Source of the DNA: Corynebacterium auris
GTDB taxonomy: Bacteria; Actinomycetota; Actinomycetes; Mycobacteriales; Mycobacteriaceae
Reading direction: 5' to 3'
Length of the DNA stretch: 64,000 nucleotides
Assembly: GCF_030408575.1 (NCBI RefSeq)
Contig: NZ_CP047047.1
Coordinates: 1,661,991-1,725,990 of the forward strand
Below, piece by piece: positions 46,484 to 55,914 of this stretch. The translations under genes were made by a program, and so were the position numbers. The stretch's first letter is position 1; every line of letters begins with the position of its first letter. The notes below the pieces were generated by a model. That model was not told the DNA's origin. It ran no database searches and was given only the letters and a program-made list of their open reading frames with translations.

Positions 46484-46975
46484 CTACTGTTCCTCGGGCG
46501 CCTCCCGGAGACTGTCCAGCAGCACGCGCGGCCACGGCCGCGTATCGGGGGTCTCGTCGGTGGTGATCGACTCGCCGTGAGACATCCGCGGGTCGATCAC
46601 CCGCCACGCGGTCTCCCCCGGCTCAATCATCCCGAGACGCCGGCGCGCTTCCTGCTTGATGAACTCCTCGTCGCGGTAGCGCGCAATGTCGCCCTCGAGC
46701 GCCTCCTTTTCGCGCTCCAGCTCGCTTATCGACGCCTCCAGGCGCGCGATCTCGCTGCGCCCCTCGTAGTAGTTACGCAGGGGCACCACCACCGCAGCGA
46801 GCACCAGGAGCACGACCGCGATGATCACCAGCAGGCCCGTGATGCCGCCCTGGACAGGAGCCTTCCGCGCCCTTTTCTTCCCCTCACGCGCCTGGTCGCG
46901 GGAGGTCACCGGCACCTGGGTCGCTTTGCGACGCGGGCGGCGGCGTGGCTGATGTCCTGTGGCGCGTGAGGTCAT
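46484..46975 (-). CDS. ftsB: FtsB/DivIC-type septum formation protein
   Basis: 163 residues. A basic cytoplasmic N-terminus (HQPRRRPRRKAT, KKRARKAPVQG) precedes one membrane helix (ITGLLVIIAVVLLVLAAVVV), then a coiled coil (SEIARLEASISELEREKEALEGDIARY) and the conserved DEEFIKQEARRRLGMIEPGE block. This is the architecture of FtsB/DivIC, which links FtsQ and FtsL at the division site. It is first in the operon with DUF501 and ppx. Extensions upstream into the palindromic repeat are rejected. Confidence 0.87.
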   Translation of the reverse strand: MTSRATGHQPRRRPRRKATQVPVTSRDQAREGKKRARKAPVQGGITGLLVIIAVVLLVLAAVVVPLRNYYEGRSEIARLEASISELEREKEALEGDIARYRDEEFIKQEARRRLGMIEPGETAWRVIDPRMSHGESITTDETPDTRPWPRVLLDSLREAPEEQ

Positions 46976-47055
46976 AGTGAGTTCAGAGTCTAGCCGGTCC
47001 TCGGTCTGCGGCGGGGAGCCGCCGCTCCGCACGCGGGCTGAGGGGGAGCTACAGC

Positions 47056-47147
47056 AAACCCCGACTTCCACACCCCGATTGTTCGCCATCACGGCGCAGG
47101 CGCTGCAAGGGCAATGGCGAGAAGTCGGGATGTGGAAGTCGGGGTTT
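47056..47147. repeat. 92-bp palindromic element between ftsB and eno
   Basis: Outer arms AAACCCCGACTTCCACA and TGTGGAAGTCGGGGTTT are perfect 17-bp complements; inside them further partial complements (CCCGA/TCGGG, TTCGCCAT/ATGGCGA) extend the stem. No T-run marks it as a terminator, although it lies where the eno transcript ends. Confidence 0.85.
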
Positions 47148-47172
47148 GGCGCAGCAGGGGCCGGGCCCGCGC

Positions 47173-48498
<1,326 letters not shown>

Positions 48499-48534
48499 CT
48501 ATTCTTGCAGAAACACCCCGCGCGCGTCTCCCCC

Positions 48535-49350
48535 TCACCGCGTGGCGGACTGGTTCACCGCGTAGTTCGCCGCGGCGTTGCGCACCTTCACCACGTACTC
48601 CGAGGAGTTGTTGTAGGACAGCACGGCTTCCTGCCACCCCTCCGGAGTGGCCAGGTCGCGGCCGTTCGAGCACAAAAGGCTCGCGGCGCCCAAGGCGGCG
48701 TCGTCGATCTGCTGCGGGTCCGCGTGGCCGTCGCCGTTCGCGTCGCGGCCGTGGATGCGCCACGAACCAGGAATGAACTGCATGGGTCCGACGGCTCGGT
48801 CGAACTCGGTATCGCCGTCGAGCTCACCCCCGTCCGTGTCCTCGATGCGGGCGAAGCCGGTCGAGCCATCCAGGGCGGGGCCAACGATGGCAGGCGTGGC
48901 GTAGCCGTTGTCGTCGAGCCTGCCCGGCTCGAAGGTGCGGCCCGTGTAGGTGCCGTGGCGGGTCTCCACCCAGCCGATGCCGGCCAGCGTGTTCCAGCTC
49001 AGGTTGCACGCGGGCCAGGCCTCCGCGGCGATGAGGGCGGCGTTGCCGTAGGCGCGGACGGCCTGGGGGTCCATGCCGGTGGCCTGGGAGATCGGCGCCG
49101 CCCAGTCAGCGAGCTGGTCGGCGGTGCGGCCGGGCGCGTGGACGTCGATAGGCGGCGGCGGTGTCGCCACAGCGGGCGGGACATCCGCGGGAATCGGCTG
49201 GCGGTTCGCGCCGGGGGTTGGGGATTCGAAGATGGAAAACAGCAGGCCGGTCAGGGCGATGATCACCACGATGGCCATGACCACGCCGACGACGCCGGCG
49301 CAGCCGCAGCCCGCGGAGATGGGGTTGCGTCCGTGTCGGGGTGGGGTCAT
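48535..49350 (-). CDS. Membrane-anchored lytic transglycosylase-like protein
   Basis: 271 residues. One N-terminal membrane segment (CGCAGVVGVVMAIVVIIALTGLLFSIF), a Pro-rich linker, then a transglycosylase-like domain with the catalytic Glu in GIGWVETRHGTY, the core AVGPMQFIPGSW and YNNSSEYVVKVRNAA. Such enzymes cleave peptidoglycan outside the membrane. Upstream of eno, as similar proteins are in mycobacteria and corynebacteria. TACACT eight bases before the ATG suggests leaderless expression. Confidence 0.87.
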   Translation of the reverse strand: MTPPRHGRNPISAGCGCAGVVGVVMAIVVIIALTGLLFSIFESPTPGANRQPIPADVPPAVATPPPPIDVHAPGRTADQLADWAAPISQATGMDPQAVRAYGNAALIAAEAWPACNLSWNTLAGIGWVETRHGTYTGRTFEPGRLDDNGYATPAIVGPALDGSTGFARIEDTDGGELDGDTEFDRAVGPMQFIPGSWRIHGRDANGDGHADPQQIDDAALGAASLLCSNGRDLATPEGWQEAVLSYNNSSEYVVKVRNAAANYAVNQSATR

Positions 49351-49401
49351 GGGGGCGTAGTGTACCGGCCCCGGCACCCCGTCCACGAACCGCTACCTTG
49401 T

Positions 49402-49424
49402 TGTTTCATTCCTCGAACGAAACA
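49402..49424. promoter_or_regulatory. Candidate operator for esterase-monooxygenase operon
   Basis: Arms TGTTTCATTC and GAACGAAACA flank a 3-base centre with one mismatch, a strong dyad of the size bound by TetR- or GntR-type repressors. It lies about 155 bases before the esterase ATG, next to AT-rich sequence with possible promoter boxes (TTGGAA, TAATTT). No regulator gene is adjacent. Confidence 0.55.
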
Positions 49425-49579
49425 CTCGCCCGCAAACTTGGAATGAATCGCACTAATTTTCCGACAATGAGAGACGTGGGTCACATGACGCGTTACGGTG
49501 CGGGGTAACCCACAGGCGGGGCGTCAGCCCTTGCCGGGGTGCAGTACTCAACACGTTCGGAGAAGTAGAGAAGAAACCA

Positions 49580-51064
49580 ATGGTAACCATCAGCGGCGTC
49601 GACGTCACCGGCCCCCGCACGTCGGGCCGGGCCGTCACAGCCTTCTACGGAATCCCGTACGCGAAGCCGCCCGTCGGCGCGCGGCGCTTCCTCCCGCCGG
49701 AACCCGTCGCGCTTCCGGAGGGCTTCGACGCCCGCTCCTACGGGCCGACCGCGGCGCAGAACCAGTACCCGCAGGCGGCGCTGGCCATGATCGACAACCC
49801 GCTGTACGGGGGCGAGGACCGGCTCAACCTCAACATTTGGACGCCGGACTCCACGGGCCGGGCGCCGGTCTACGTGTTCATCCACGGCGGGGCCTTCCGC
49901 AACGGATCGGGCGCCACCGAGGTTCTCGACGGCGCGTCTTTTGCGGCCAACGGCGTCGTCACCGTGACGCTGAACTACAGGCTCGGCGCCGAGGGCGGGA
50001 TCCAGCTTGCCGACGGCACGTCGAACAACATGCTCCGCGACCAGATCGCGGCCCTGACCTGGGTGCGCGACAACATCACCAACTTCGGCGGGGACCCGGA
50101 CCACGTGGTCATCGGCGGTGAGTCCGCCGGCGCGATGAGCGTTGCCGCGCTGCTTGTCTCCCCCGCGGCACGTGGCCTGTTCCACGGGGCCATCCTGGAA
50201 TCGGGCGCCGCGCACAACGTCGTCGCTCGGGAAGGTGCACTGGCCGTCGGCCGCCTGTTCGCGCAGCGTCTTGGCGTCGAGCCCACCGCGGAGGCGCTCG
50301 GCGAGGTGTCCGAGGACGAGATCCTTCGCGTCTCGGCCGAGGTTGAGGCGGAGATCGCGGCGTCCACGGACACCGAGACCTACGCGGACCTGGCGGGCAC
50401 GAGCATGGCGTGGCAGCCCAGCATCGACGGCGATGTGCTGCCCGAGCACCCGCTGGAGGTCCTCGCGCGCGGGGAGGGCGCCGACGTGCCCGTCCTCATT
50501 GGCACCAACCAGGACGAAGGCTCCATGTTCGTCACCGGCCTCGGCCTCTACGAATCCGCCACGCCCGAGGTGCTCGCCGCCGCCGTGCGCGCGGGCGGGG
50601 CGCGCGACCCGCAGGCGGTGGTCGACCTCGTCAGCGACGGGGCGGACCCGCACCCGGGGAGCCGCCTGACCACATTCATGGATCTGTGGAAGTTCCAGTT
50701 GCCGTTGCGCGAGTTCTTGCGGCGTCGACAAGCGAGCTCGGCGCCCACCTTCCGCTACAAGTTCGTCTGGCCCTCCCCCGCTTTCGGCGGGGCGCTGGGC
50801 TCGCACCACATGCTCGAACTGCCCTTCGTGTTCAACTCCGTGGACACGGACGCGGCCCGCACCACCGTGGGCGAGGACCTGCCCGGCGCGCTCACCGCGG
50901 CCGCGCACGGCGCCTGGGTGTCCTTCATCACCACCTTCAACCCGGGCTGGGACCCCTACTTCGGGGCGGGCGCAACGACGACGGGGGTGCTCGACGCCGA
51001 CGGCCTCCGCGTCGAGACGGACCTCGACGAATCCACCTTCACCACCTGGGAGGGGCAGCGCTAG
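49580..51064 (+). CDS. Type B carboxylesterase
   Basis: 494 residues of the carboxylesterase/lipase B family. The oxyanion hole HGGAF is near residue 100, the nucleophile in GGESAGA at S182, a catalytic Glu in GTNQDEGSMF and the His in LGSHHMLELPFVF. ALVDGR-type start FYGIPYAKPPVG and EDRLNLNIW are family landmarks. It is directly followed by a Baeyer-Villiger monooxygenase gene, so it probably hydrolyses the ester or lactone that enzyme forms. AGAAGAAACC precedes the ATG weakly. Confidence 0.9.
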   Translation: MVTISGVDVTGPRTSGRAVTAFYGIPYAKPPVGARRFLPPEPVALPEGFDARSYGPTAAQNQYPQAALAMIDNPLYGGEDRLNLNIWTPDSTGRAPVYVFIHGGAFRNGSGATEVLDGASFAANGVVTVTLNYRLGAEGGIQLADGTSNNMLRDQIAALTWVRDNITNFGGDPDHVVIGGESAGAMSVAALLVSPAARGLFHGAILESGAAHNVVAREGALAVGRLFAQRLGVEPTAEALGEVSEDEILRVSAEVEAEIAASTDTETYADLAGTSMAWQPSIDGDVLPEHPLEVLARGEGADVPVLIGTNQDEGSMFVTGLGLYESATPEVLAAAVRAGGARDPQAVVDLVSDGADPHPGSRLTTFMDLWKFQLPLREFLRRRQASSAPTFRYKFVWPSPAFGGALGSHHMLELPFVFNSVDTDAARTTVGEDLPGALTAAAHGAWVSFITTFNPGWDPYFGAGATTTGVLDADGLRVETDLDESTFTTWEGQR

Positions 51065-51115
51065 ACCGCGCCGCCGATCCCACCTACAAATCAGAGCAGA
51101 AAGCAGGAAAACACC

Positions 51116-52930
51116 ATGACCACGACCGTGCCCAACAAGGATCTGCAGCGCAAGTACGACGAGGAGCGCGACAAGCGCCGCGCCGCGCGCAAGTCGAAGG
51201 AAGAGGACTACGTTCGCATCGAGAGCATCATCGACCCGGACGAGCTCGACCCGTACAAGGAGGTCACCCCGCGCGAGCCGCTTCACGACGACGTAGAGGT
51301 AACGCTCCTCGGCGGCGGCTGGGCCGGGCTCATGACGGCCGCCGAGCTGCGCAAGTCCAACCGCAAGCTGCGCATCCTTGACCAGGCGGGCGACTTCGGC
51401 GGCGTGTGGTACTGGAACCGCTACCCCGGCGTCATGTGCGATACCGCCTCCGTGGTGTACATGCCGCTGCTCGAGGAGACCGGCCACAAGCCGACGGAGC
51501 GCTACGCCCACGGCCCCGAGATCTACGCTCACGCGCAGCGCATCGGCCGCCACTTCGACCTGTACAAGGACGCGTACTTCCACACCCGCGTCACCGGCCT
51601 GACGTGGGAGGAGGACATCAAGCGCTGGCGCATTACCACCAATCGCGGCGACAACTTCACCTCGCAGTTCGTCAGCCTCGGCATCGGCTCGCTCAACGTC
51701 CCGCGCCTGCCCTCCTTCCCCGGCATGAAGGACTACAAAGGCCAGTGGTTCCACACCGCCCGCTGGGACTACGACGCCACCGGCGGCTCCCCCGACGGCG
51801 CCGAGATGGACAAGTTGAGCGACAAGACCGTGGCAATCATCGGCACGGGCGCAACCGCGATCCAGGTGGTGCCCGAGCTGGCCAAGACGGCCAAGAAGCT
51901 GCTGGTGATCCAGCGCACCCCGACCTCGGTGGACGTGCGCGGCAACGGCCCGACGGACTACGAGTGGTGGGACGAGCTGACCTCCCAGGAGGGCTGGCAG
52001 CAGAAGATCTACGACAACTTCCTCGACTTCGTCGAGGAATACAAGGTGGGCAACTACCCGTCTTCGGACACCGTGGACCTGCTCAGCGACGGCTGGACCA
52101 TGAACGGGCGTAAGCTGGCGCACCGGCTCGAATCCATCGAGGGCGACCTGACCCCCGAGAAGTTCCGCTCCGTGCTGTACCAGTGGGACGACGAGGTCCA
52201 GCAGTCCATCCGCGACAGGACTGACGTGGAGGTCAACGACAAGGCCACCGCCGACGGCCTCAAGGCCTGGTACCGGGCGTGGTGCAAGCGCCCCGGCTTC
52301 CACGACGAGTACCTCCAGACCTTCAACCGCGACAACGTCGAGCTGGTGGACACCGACGGCAAGGGCGTCGAGCGCGTCACCGAGAACGGGGTCGTGGTGC
52401 AGGGCAAGGAGTACCCGGTGGACATGATCATCTACTCCACGGGCTTCCTCTACAATCGCAACGCCTCCAAGGACGCGTTCTTCGACGTCGTGGGCCGCGA
52501 CGGCCTGAAGCTGCGCGACAAGTGGAACGACGGGATGCTCACCTACATGGGCTACTTCACCCACGACTTCCCCAACATGTTCTTCCAGCAGTCCGTGCAG
52601 GCGGCGTTCCTCGTCTCCAACGTGCCGCAGAACTTCGCGGACGGCGCCCGGGTGCTGCGCGCAGTGATCGACCACACCCTGGACTCCGGTGCCGAGTCCT
52701 TCGAGCCGACGCAGGAGGCGGAGGACGCGTGGGTGGACCACCTCGTGGAAAACGGCACGGTGGCCGACGACCCGGAGTGCACCCCCGGCTACCTCAACGG
52801 CGAGGGCAAGCGAGAGATCGGCATGGCGGAGCGCCGCTCGGTGGGCTTCCCGGCCGGCAAGAAGGCCTTCTTCAACCACGTGCGCTCGTGGCGCGCCGAC
52901 GGCGAGTTCACCGGCCTGAGCTTTAACTAG
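51116..52930 (+). CDS. Baeyer-Villiger monooxygenase, long form
   Basis: 604 residues; inserts one oxygen next to a ketone using FAD, NADPH and O2. FAD-binding LLGGGWAGL begins at residue 64, NADPH-binding IIGTGATAIQ near 241, and the family fingerprint YKGQWFHTARWD is at 207-218. Classical cyclohexanone or acetone enzymes are about 540 residues; the 60-residue N-terminal extension (LQRKYDEERDKRRAARKSKE) matches, from memory, the ~600-residue group typified by cyclododecanone and cyclopentadecanone monooxygenases. AAGCAGGAAAAC precedes the ATG. A terminator follows. Confidence 0.9.
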   Translation: MTTTVPNKDLQRKYDEERDKRRAARKSKEEDYVRIESIIDPDELDPYKEVTPREPLHDDVEVTLLGGGWAGLMTAAELRKSNRKLRILDQAGDFGGVWYWNRYPGVMCDTASVVYMPLLEETGHKPTERYAHGPEIYAHAQRIGRHFDLYKDAYFHTRVTGLTWEEDIKRWRITTNRGDNFTSQFVSLGIGSLNVPRLPSFPGMKDYKGQWFHTARWDYDATGGSPDGAEMDKLSDKTVAIIGTGATAIQVVPELAKTAKKLLVIQRTPTSVDVRGNGPTDYEWWDELTSQEGWQQKIYDNFLDFVEEYKVGNYPSSDTVDLLSDGWTMNGRKLAHRLESIEGDLTPEKFRSVLYQWDDEVQQSIRDRTDVEVNDKATADGLKAWYRAWCKRPGFHDEYLQTFNRDNVELVDTDGKGVERVTENGVVVQGKEYPVDMIIYSTGFLYNRNASKDAFFDVVGRDGLKLRDKWNDGMLTYMGYFTHDFPNMFFQQSVQAAFLVSNVPQNFADGARVLRAVIDHTLDSGAESFEPTQEAEDAWVDHLVENGTVADDPECTPGYLNGEGKREIGMAERRSVGFPAGKKAFFNHVRSWRADGEFTGLSFN

Positions 52931-52941
52931 CACGCTAAACG

Positions 52942-52977
52942 ACGCCCCGCCCGGTGCTTCACCGTGGCGGGGCGTTC
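52942..52977. terminator. Bidirectional terminator
   Basis: Arms ACGCCCCGCC and GGCGGGGCGT with a 14-base loop sit between the convergent monooxygenase and 3-hydroxyacyl-CoA dehydrogenase genes; TTCGTCTG follows on the plus strand. Confidence 0.8.
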
Positions 52978-52990
52978 GTCTGTGGCGCGC

Positions 52991-53887
52991 TTAGAAGTCG
53001 GGGTTCGGGCGACCCTTGCGCCCCTGCTCGTCGTACTCGTACCAGCCCTTGCCGGTCTTCTTGCCGTAGTTGCCGGTGTTGTACATCTTTTCCATGGCGG
53101 GCGCGGGCAGGGAGGACTCGTCGCCGGTCTGCTCGTACTCCGCCTTGCGGATGAGGTAGGCGACATCGATGCCGACGAGATCCATGAGCTCGAAGGGGCC
53201 CATCGGGTGGCGCAGCGCGGAGCGTGCGGCGGTGTCGATGTCAGCGAAGGAGGCGTAGCCCTCCTCGTAGAGCTTCAGCGCCTCGGTGCGCAGCGCGTTG
53301 AGGAGGCGGTTGGCCACGAAGCCGGGGATCTCCCGGCGCACGCGGATGACGTCCTTGCCCATCGCCACCGCGAGCTCCTCCACCGCCGCGAGGGTCTCCT
53401 CGCTGGTGCCCTCGTGGCCGACTACCTCGCAGGCCTTCATCACCAGCACGGGGTTGAAGAAGTGCATGTTGCAGACTTTCTCGGGCCGGCCGGTCGCGTC
53501 CGCGAGGCGGGAGGAGACGATGTTGGAGGAGTTCGTGGCCAGGATCGCGTGCTCGGGCGCCTGCGCATCGAGCTCGGCGAGAATGGTGCGCTTGACCTCG
53601 ATGTTCTCCACGGCGGCCTCGATGACGATGTCGGTGTCGGCGACGGCCGCGGCCTGGTCGGTGGTAAAGCCCAGGCGGGCGAAGGCTGCGTCGACGTCCT
53701 CCTGGGTGCGCCGGCCCTTCTCCACGTCGCGCTCCATGCGGCTGCGCAGTTGCTGCTCGGCCTTGGTCAGGGCCTCTTCGGAGACGTCGACGATGGTGGT
53801 GACGTACCCCGCGAGGGCGGCCACGAGGCCGATCTGCGAGCCCATCGTGCCGGACCCGATGACGGTGACGTTGCTGATTGCTGCCAT
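52991..53887 (-). CDS. 3-hydroxyacyl-CoA dehydrogenase (HbdA/PaaH type)
   Basis: 298 residues, monofunctional. NAD-binding VIGSGTMGSQIGLVAALAGY starts the protein. NSSNIVSSRLADAT and CNMHFFNPVLVMKACEVV contain the catalytic His, and EIPGFVANRLLNALRTEAL plus GPFELMDLVGIDVAY the C-terminal dimer domain. It oxidises a 3-hydroxyacyl-CoA to the 3-oxo form; 3-hydroxyadipyl-CoA is the suggested substrate from the thiolase in the cluster. AAGGAG precedes the ATG; it is second gene after the enoyl-CoA hydratase. Confidence 0.92.
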   Translation of the reverse strand: MAAISNVTVIGSGTMGSQIGLVAALAGYVTTIVDVSEEALTKAEQQLRSRMERDVEKGRRTQEDVDAAFARLGFTTDQAAAVADTDIVIEAAVENIEVKRTILAELDAQAPEHAILATNSSNIVSSRLADATGRPEKVCNMHFFNPVLVMKACEVVGHEGTSEETLAAVEELAVAMGKDVIRVRREIPGFVANRLLNALRTEALKLYEEGYASFADIDTAARSALRHPMGPFELMDLVGIDVAYLIRKAEYEQTGDESSLPAPAMEKMYNTGNYGKKTGKGWYEYDEQGRKGRPNPDF

Positions 53888-53936
53888 GAGTGCTCCTTGT
53901 GCTTCTTGTGGCTTTACTTTTTGCGGCTTCGGTGTG

Positions 53937-54725
53937 TTAGCTCTGGCCCTTGAACGCGGCGAAGTCGGGGTGGCGCTTGGACAGGGAGGCCTCCACGCCC
54001 TCGTTCTTTTCGGCGGTGGCGTACAGCAGCGACTGGGCAAGGCGCTCGACGAACATCCCGGTTTCCTCGCTCGCCGCCGCGCTGTGGGCGACGACCTGGC
54101 GCACGAGCGCGACGGCGGTCGGGCCTTTGCGGCGGATGCGCTCGGCGATCTTGGCGGCCTGCGGCAGCAGGGACTCGGCGTCCGTCACGTAGGTCACCAG
54201 CCCCCACTGGAGCGCCTCGGCGGCGCTGATGCGACGGCCGGTGATGATCATGTCGATCGCCGGGCCGCGGCCGACCGCCTCGACCAGGCGCTGCGTTCCG
54301 CCGGCGCCGGGGAGGATACCCAGCCCGGTCTCCGGCAGGCCGAAGACGGCGTTGTCGGAGGCCACGCGGATGTCGCAGGCGAGGGCGAGCTCGCAGCCGC
54401 CGCCCAGGGCGTAGCCGTTGACGGCCGCGATGACGGGCTTGGGAAAGTGCGCGATCCGGCCGTAGGTGCGCTGCATGTAGGCCTCCAGGCCGTCGAGGGG
54501 GCGTCGCTTAGCGAGCTCGTTGATATCGGCCCCCGCCACGAAGGCCTTCTCCCCCGCGCCGGTGATGATGAGAACATCGACTGCGGCATCGCGCTCCAGC
54601 TCGTCCAGGTGGCTGTTGAGCTCGTCGAGCACCTGCCGGCTGGCCGCGTTCATCTTCTCCGGGCGGTTGACCGTCAGGGTGGCCACGGCCTCGTTATCGC
54701 GTCGTAGAACCGTTGAGTACTCCAC
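53937..54725 (-). CDS. Enoyl-CoA hydratase/isomerase family protein
   Basis: 262 residues of the crotonase fold. The oxyanion-hole segment FVAGADINELA, then AAVNGYALGGGCELALACD and the hydratase Glu pair (CEL and LPETGLGILPGAGGTQRL) are intact, which favours true hydratase activity. It adds water to a 2-enoyl-CoA in beta-oxidation and precedes the dehydrogenase that uses its product. Start is GTG with AAGGGGAG nine bases upstream; longer upstream reading has no ribosome-binding site. Confidence 0.92.
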   Translation of the reverse strand: MEYSTVLRRDNEAVATLTVNRPEKMNAASRQVLDELNSHLDELERDAAVDVLIITGAGEKAFVAGADINELAKRRPLDGLEAYMQRTYGRIAHFPKPVIAAVNGYALGGGCELALACDIRVASDNAVFGLPETGLGILPGAGGTQRLVEAVGRGPAIDMIITGRRISAAEALQWGLVTYVTDAESLLPQAAKIAERIRRKGPTAVALVRQVVAHSAAASEETGMFVERLAQSLLYATAEKNEGVEASLSKRHPDFAAFKGQS

Positions 54726-54866
54726 GTGGTCTCCCCTTCTGTGGTCTTGATGTGGGTTGGTGGGCAATAGCACCAGCCTAGGGTTCGGCCCCGACACGCC
54801 GAGCCAACTCGGAGGCACTTCCGGCGACTCGTACCAGGTGCGTATCAATGGGGGCGTCGAGACGCG

Positions 54867-55778
54867 CTAGTTCGCGCTGCACGAGAGAGGGAAAATGCTC
54901 TCGAGGCAGACCATGAGCTTCTGGAAGGCCGGGTTGTCGTTGTCCTTTTTCCACACGAGCTGAACGTCGACGTAGCGGTCCTCGTCTTTCAGCGTCATGT
55001 AGTGCAGGTACTCGCGGTTCGAGTTGTCACGCACGCTGTCGAGAGTCAGCGCCACCCCCACGCCGGAGGCGACGAGCACGAGCTGGGTCCACGAATCGGG
55101 CACCGTGGAGCGCACCGAGGGAACAAAGCCCGCCCGGCGCGCCAGCGTGGACACCCGCGTCTGCAGCGCCGCGCCGGGGCCGCCCTGCAGTACGATCCAC
55201 TCCTCGTTCGCGAGGTCAGCCATGCTTATCGACGCCCGCCCCTGCACCGCCAGCGGGTGCGTCTCCGGGACGACGGCGACGATCTCCTCCCGGAACAGCT
55301 CCCTCGAATCCACCTCCGCCGGCAGGGTGTTCCAGCGGCCGATCATGCAGTCGATCTCCCCGGACAAAACCTTGTCCAGGCCATTGACGGACAGCAGCGC
55401 GGAGTGCAGTTCGAGGGTGACGCTGGGCAATCTGTCCTGCGTGGAGCGCACGAGCTGGGAGACGACGCCGCGCACGGACGCGCTGGCGAAGCCCAGGCGG
55501 ACCACTCCGGTCGTGCCCGAGGCCGCGTCGCGCGCCGCGCGCACCGCCGCCTCCGAGGCCTCCACGAGCTTGCGGGCGGGCTCGACAAGCGCGGCCCCGG
55601 CGGTGGTTAGCTCTACGCGCCTCGTGCTGCGGTCGAACAGCTTGACCTTCAAGCGCCGCTCAAGCTGGCGGATCGCCCTGCTCAGAGGCGGCTGCGCCAT
55701 GTTCAGCCTGTCCGCTGCGCGGCCGAAGTGAAGCTCCTCTGCGAGCACCAGGAACGCCCTGGCTTCTTGTACCTCCAC
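54867..55778 (-). CDS. LysR-type transcriptional regulator
   Basis: 303 residues. The N-terminal winged HTH reads FLVLAEELHFGRAADRLNMAQPPLSRAIRQLE, followed by the effector domain (VRLGFASASVRGVV... GEIDCMIGRW). It resembles CatR/BenM-like regulators of aromatic and dicarboxylate catabolism in its AAxxL..AQPPLSR..I motif. It is divergent from the CoA-transferase gene and adjacent to the hydratase gene, so it most likely controls both arms of the cluster. GGGAGGG lies eight bases before the GTG start. Confidence 0.92.
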   Translation of the reverse strand: MEVQEARAFLVLAEELHFGRAADRLNMAQPPLSRAIRQLERRLKVKLFDRSTRRVELTTAGAALVEPARKLVEASEAAVRAARDAASGTTGVVRLGFASASVRGVVSQLVRSTQDRLPSVTLELHSALLSVNGLDKVLSGEIDCMIGRWNTLPAEVDSRELFREEIVAVVPETHPLAVQGRASISMADLANEEWIVLQGGPGAALQTRVSTLARRAGFVPSVRSTVPDSWTQLVLVASGVGVALTLDSVRDNSNREYLHYMTLKDEDRYVDVQLVWKKDNDNPAFQKLMVCLESIFPLSCSAN

Positions 55779-55914
55779 GGCAACGGCCCTCCCTTGCCCG
55801 ATTGACCCGTCCAATTAATCGTCGGGGGATATGAATAAGCACCTAATTAAGTATTGGACTGCACAAATTAACCGTGATTTTATTACCGAAACAACACAAG
55901 CACAAGGAAGTGAC
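55779..55914. promoter_or_regulatory. Divergent control region of the beta-oxidation cluster
   Basis: An AT-rich 136-bp gap between the LysR gene and the CoA-transferase gene. CCAATTAATCG, CCTAATTAAGTATTGG and AAATTAACCG are related ATTAA-centred motifs, and CCAAT...ATTGG form a wider dyad, as expected for LysR binding (T-N11-A sites). The precise operator cannot be set by eye. Confidence 0.5.

Noticed and set aside
49493-52933. A very long open frame antisense to the esterase and monooxygenase genes (over 1100 codons)
   Set aside because: It is a mirror of the high third-position GC of the real genes. The sense strand shows catalytic motifs, start sites and family lengths; the antisense translation is low-complexity with no recognisable domain.
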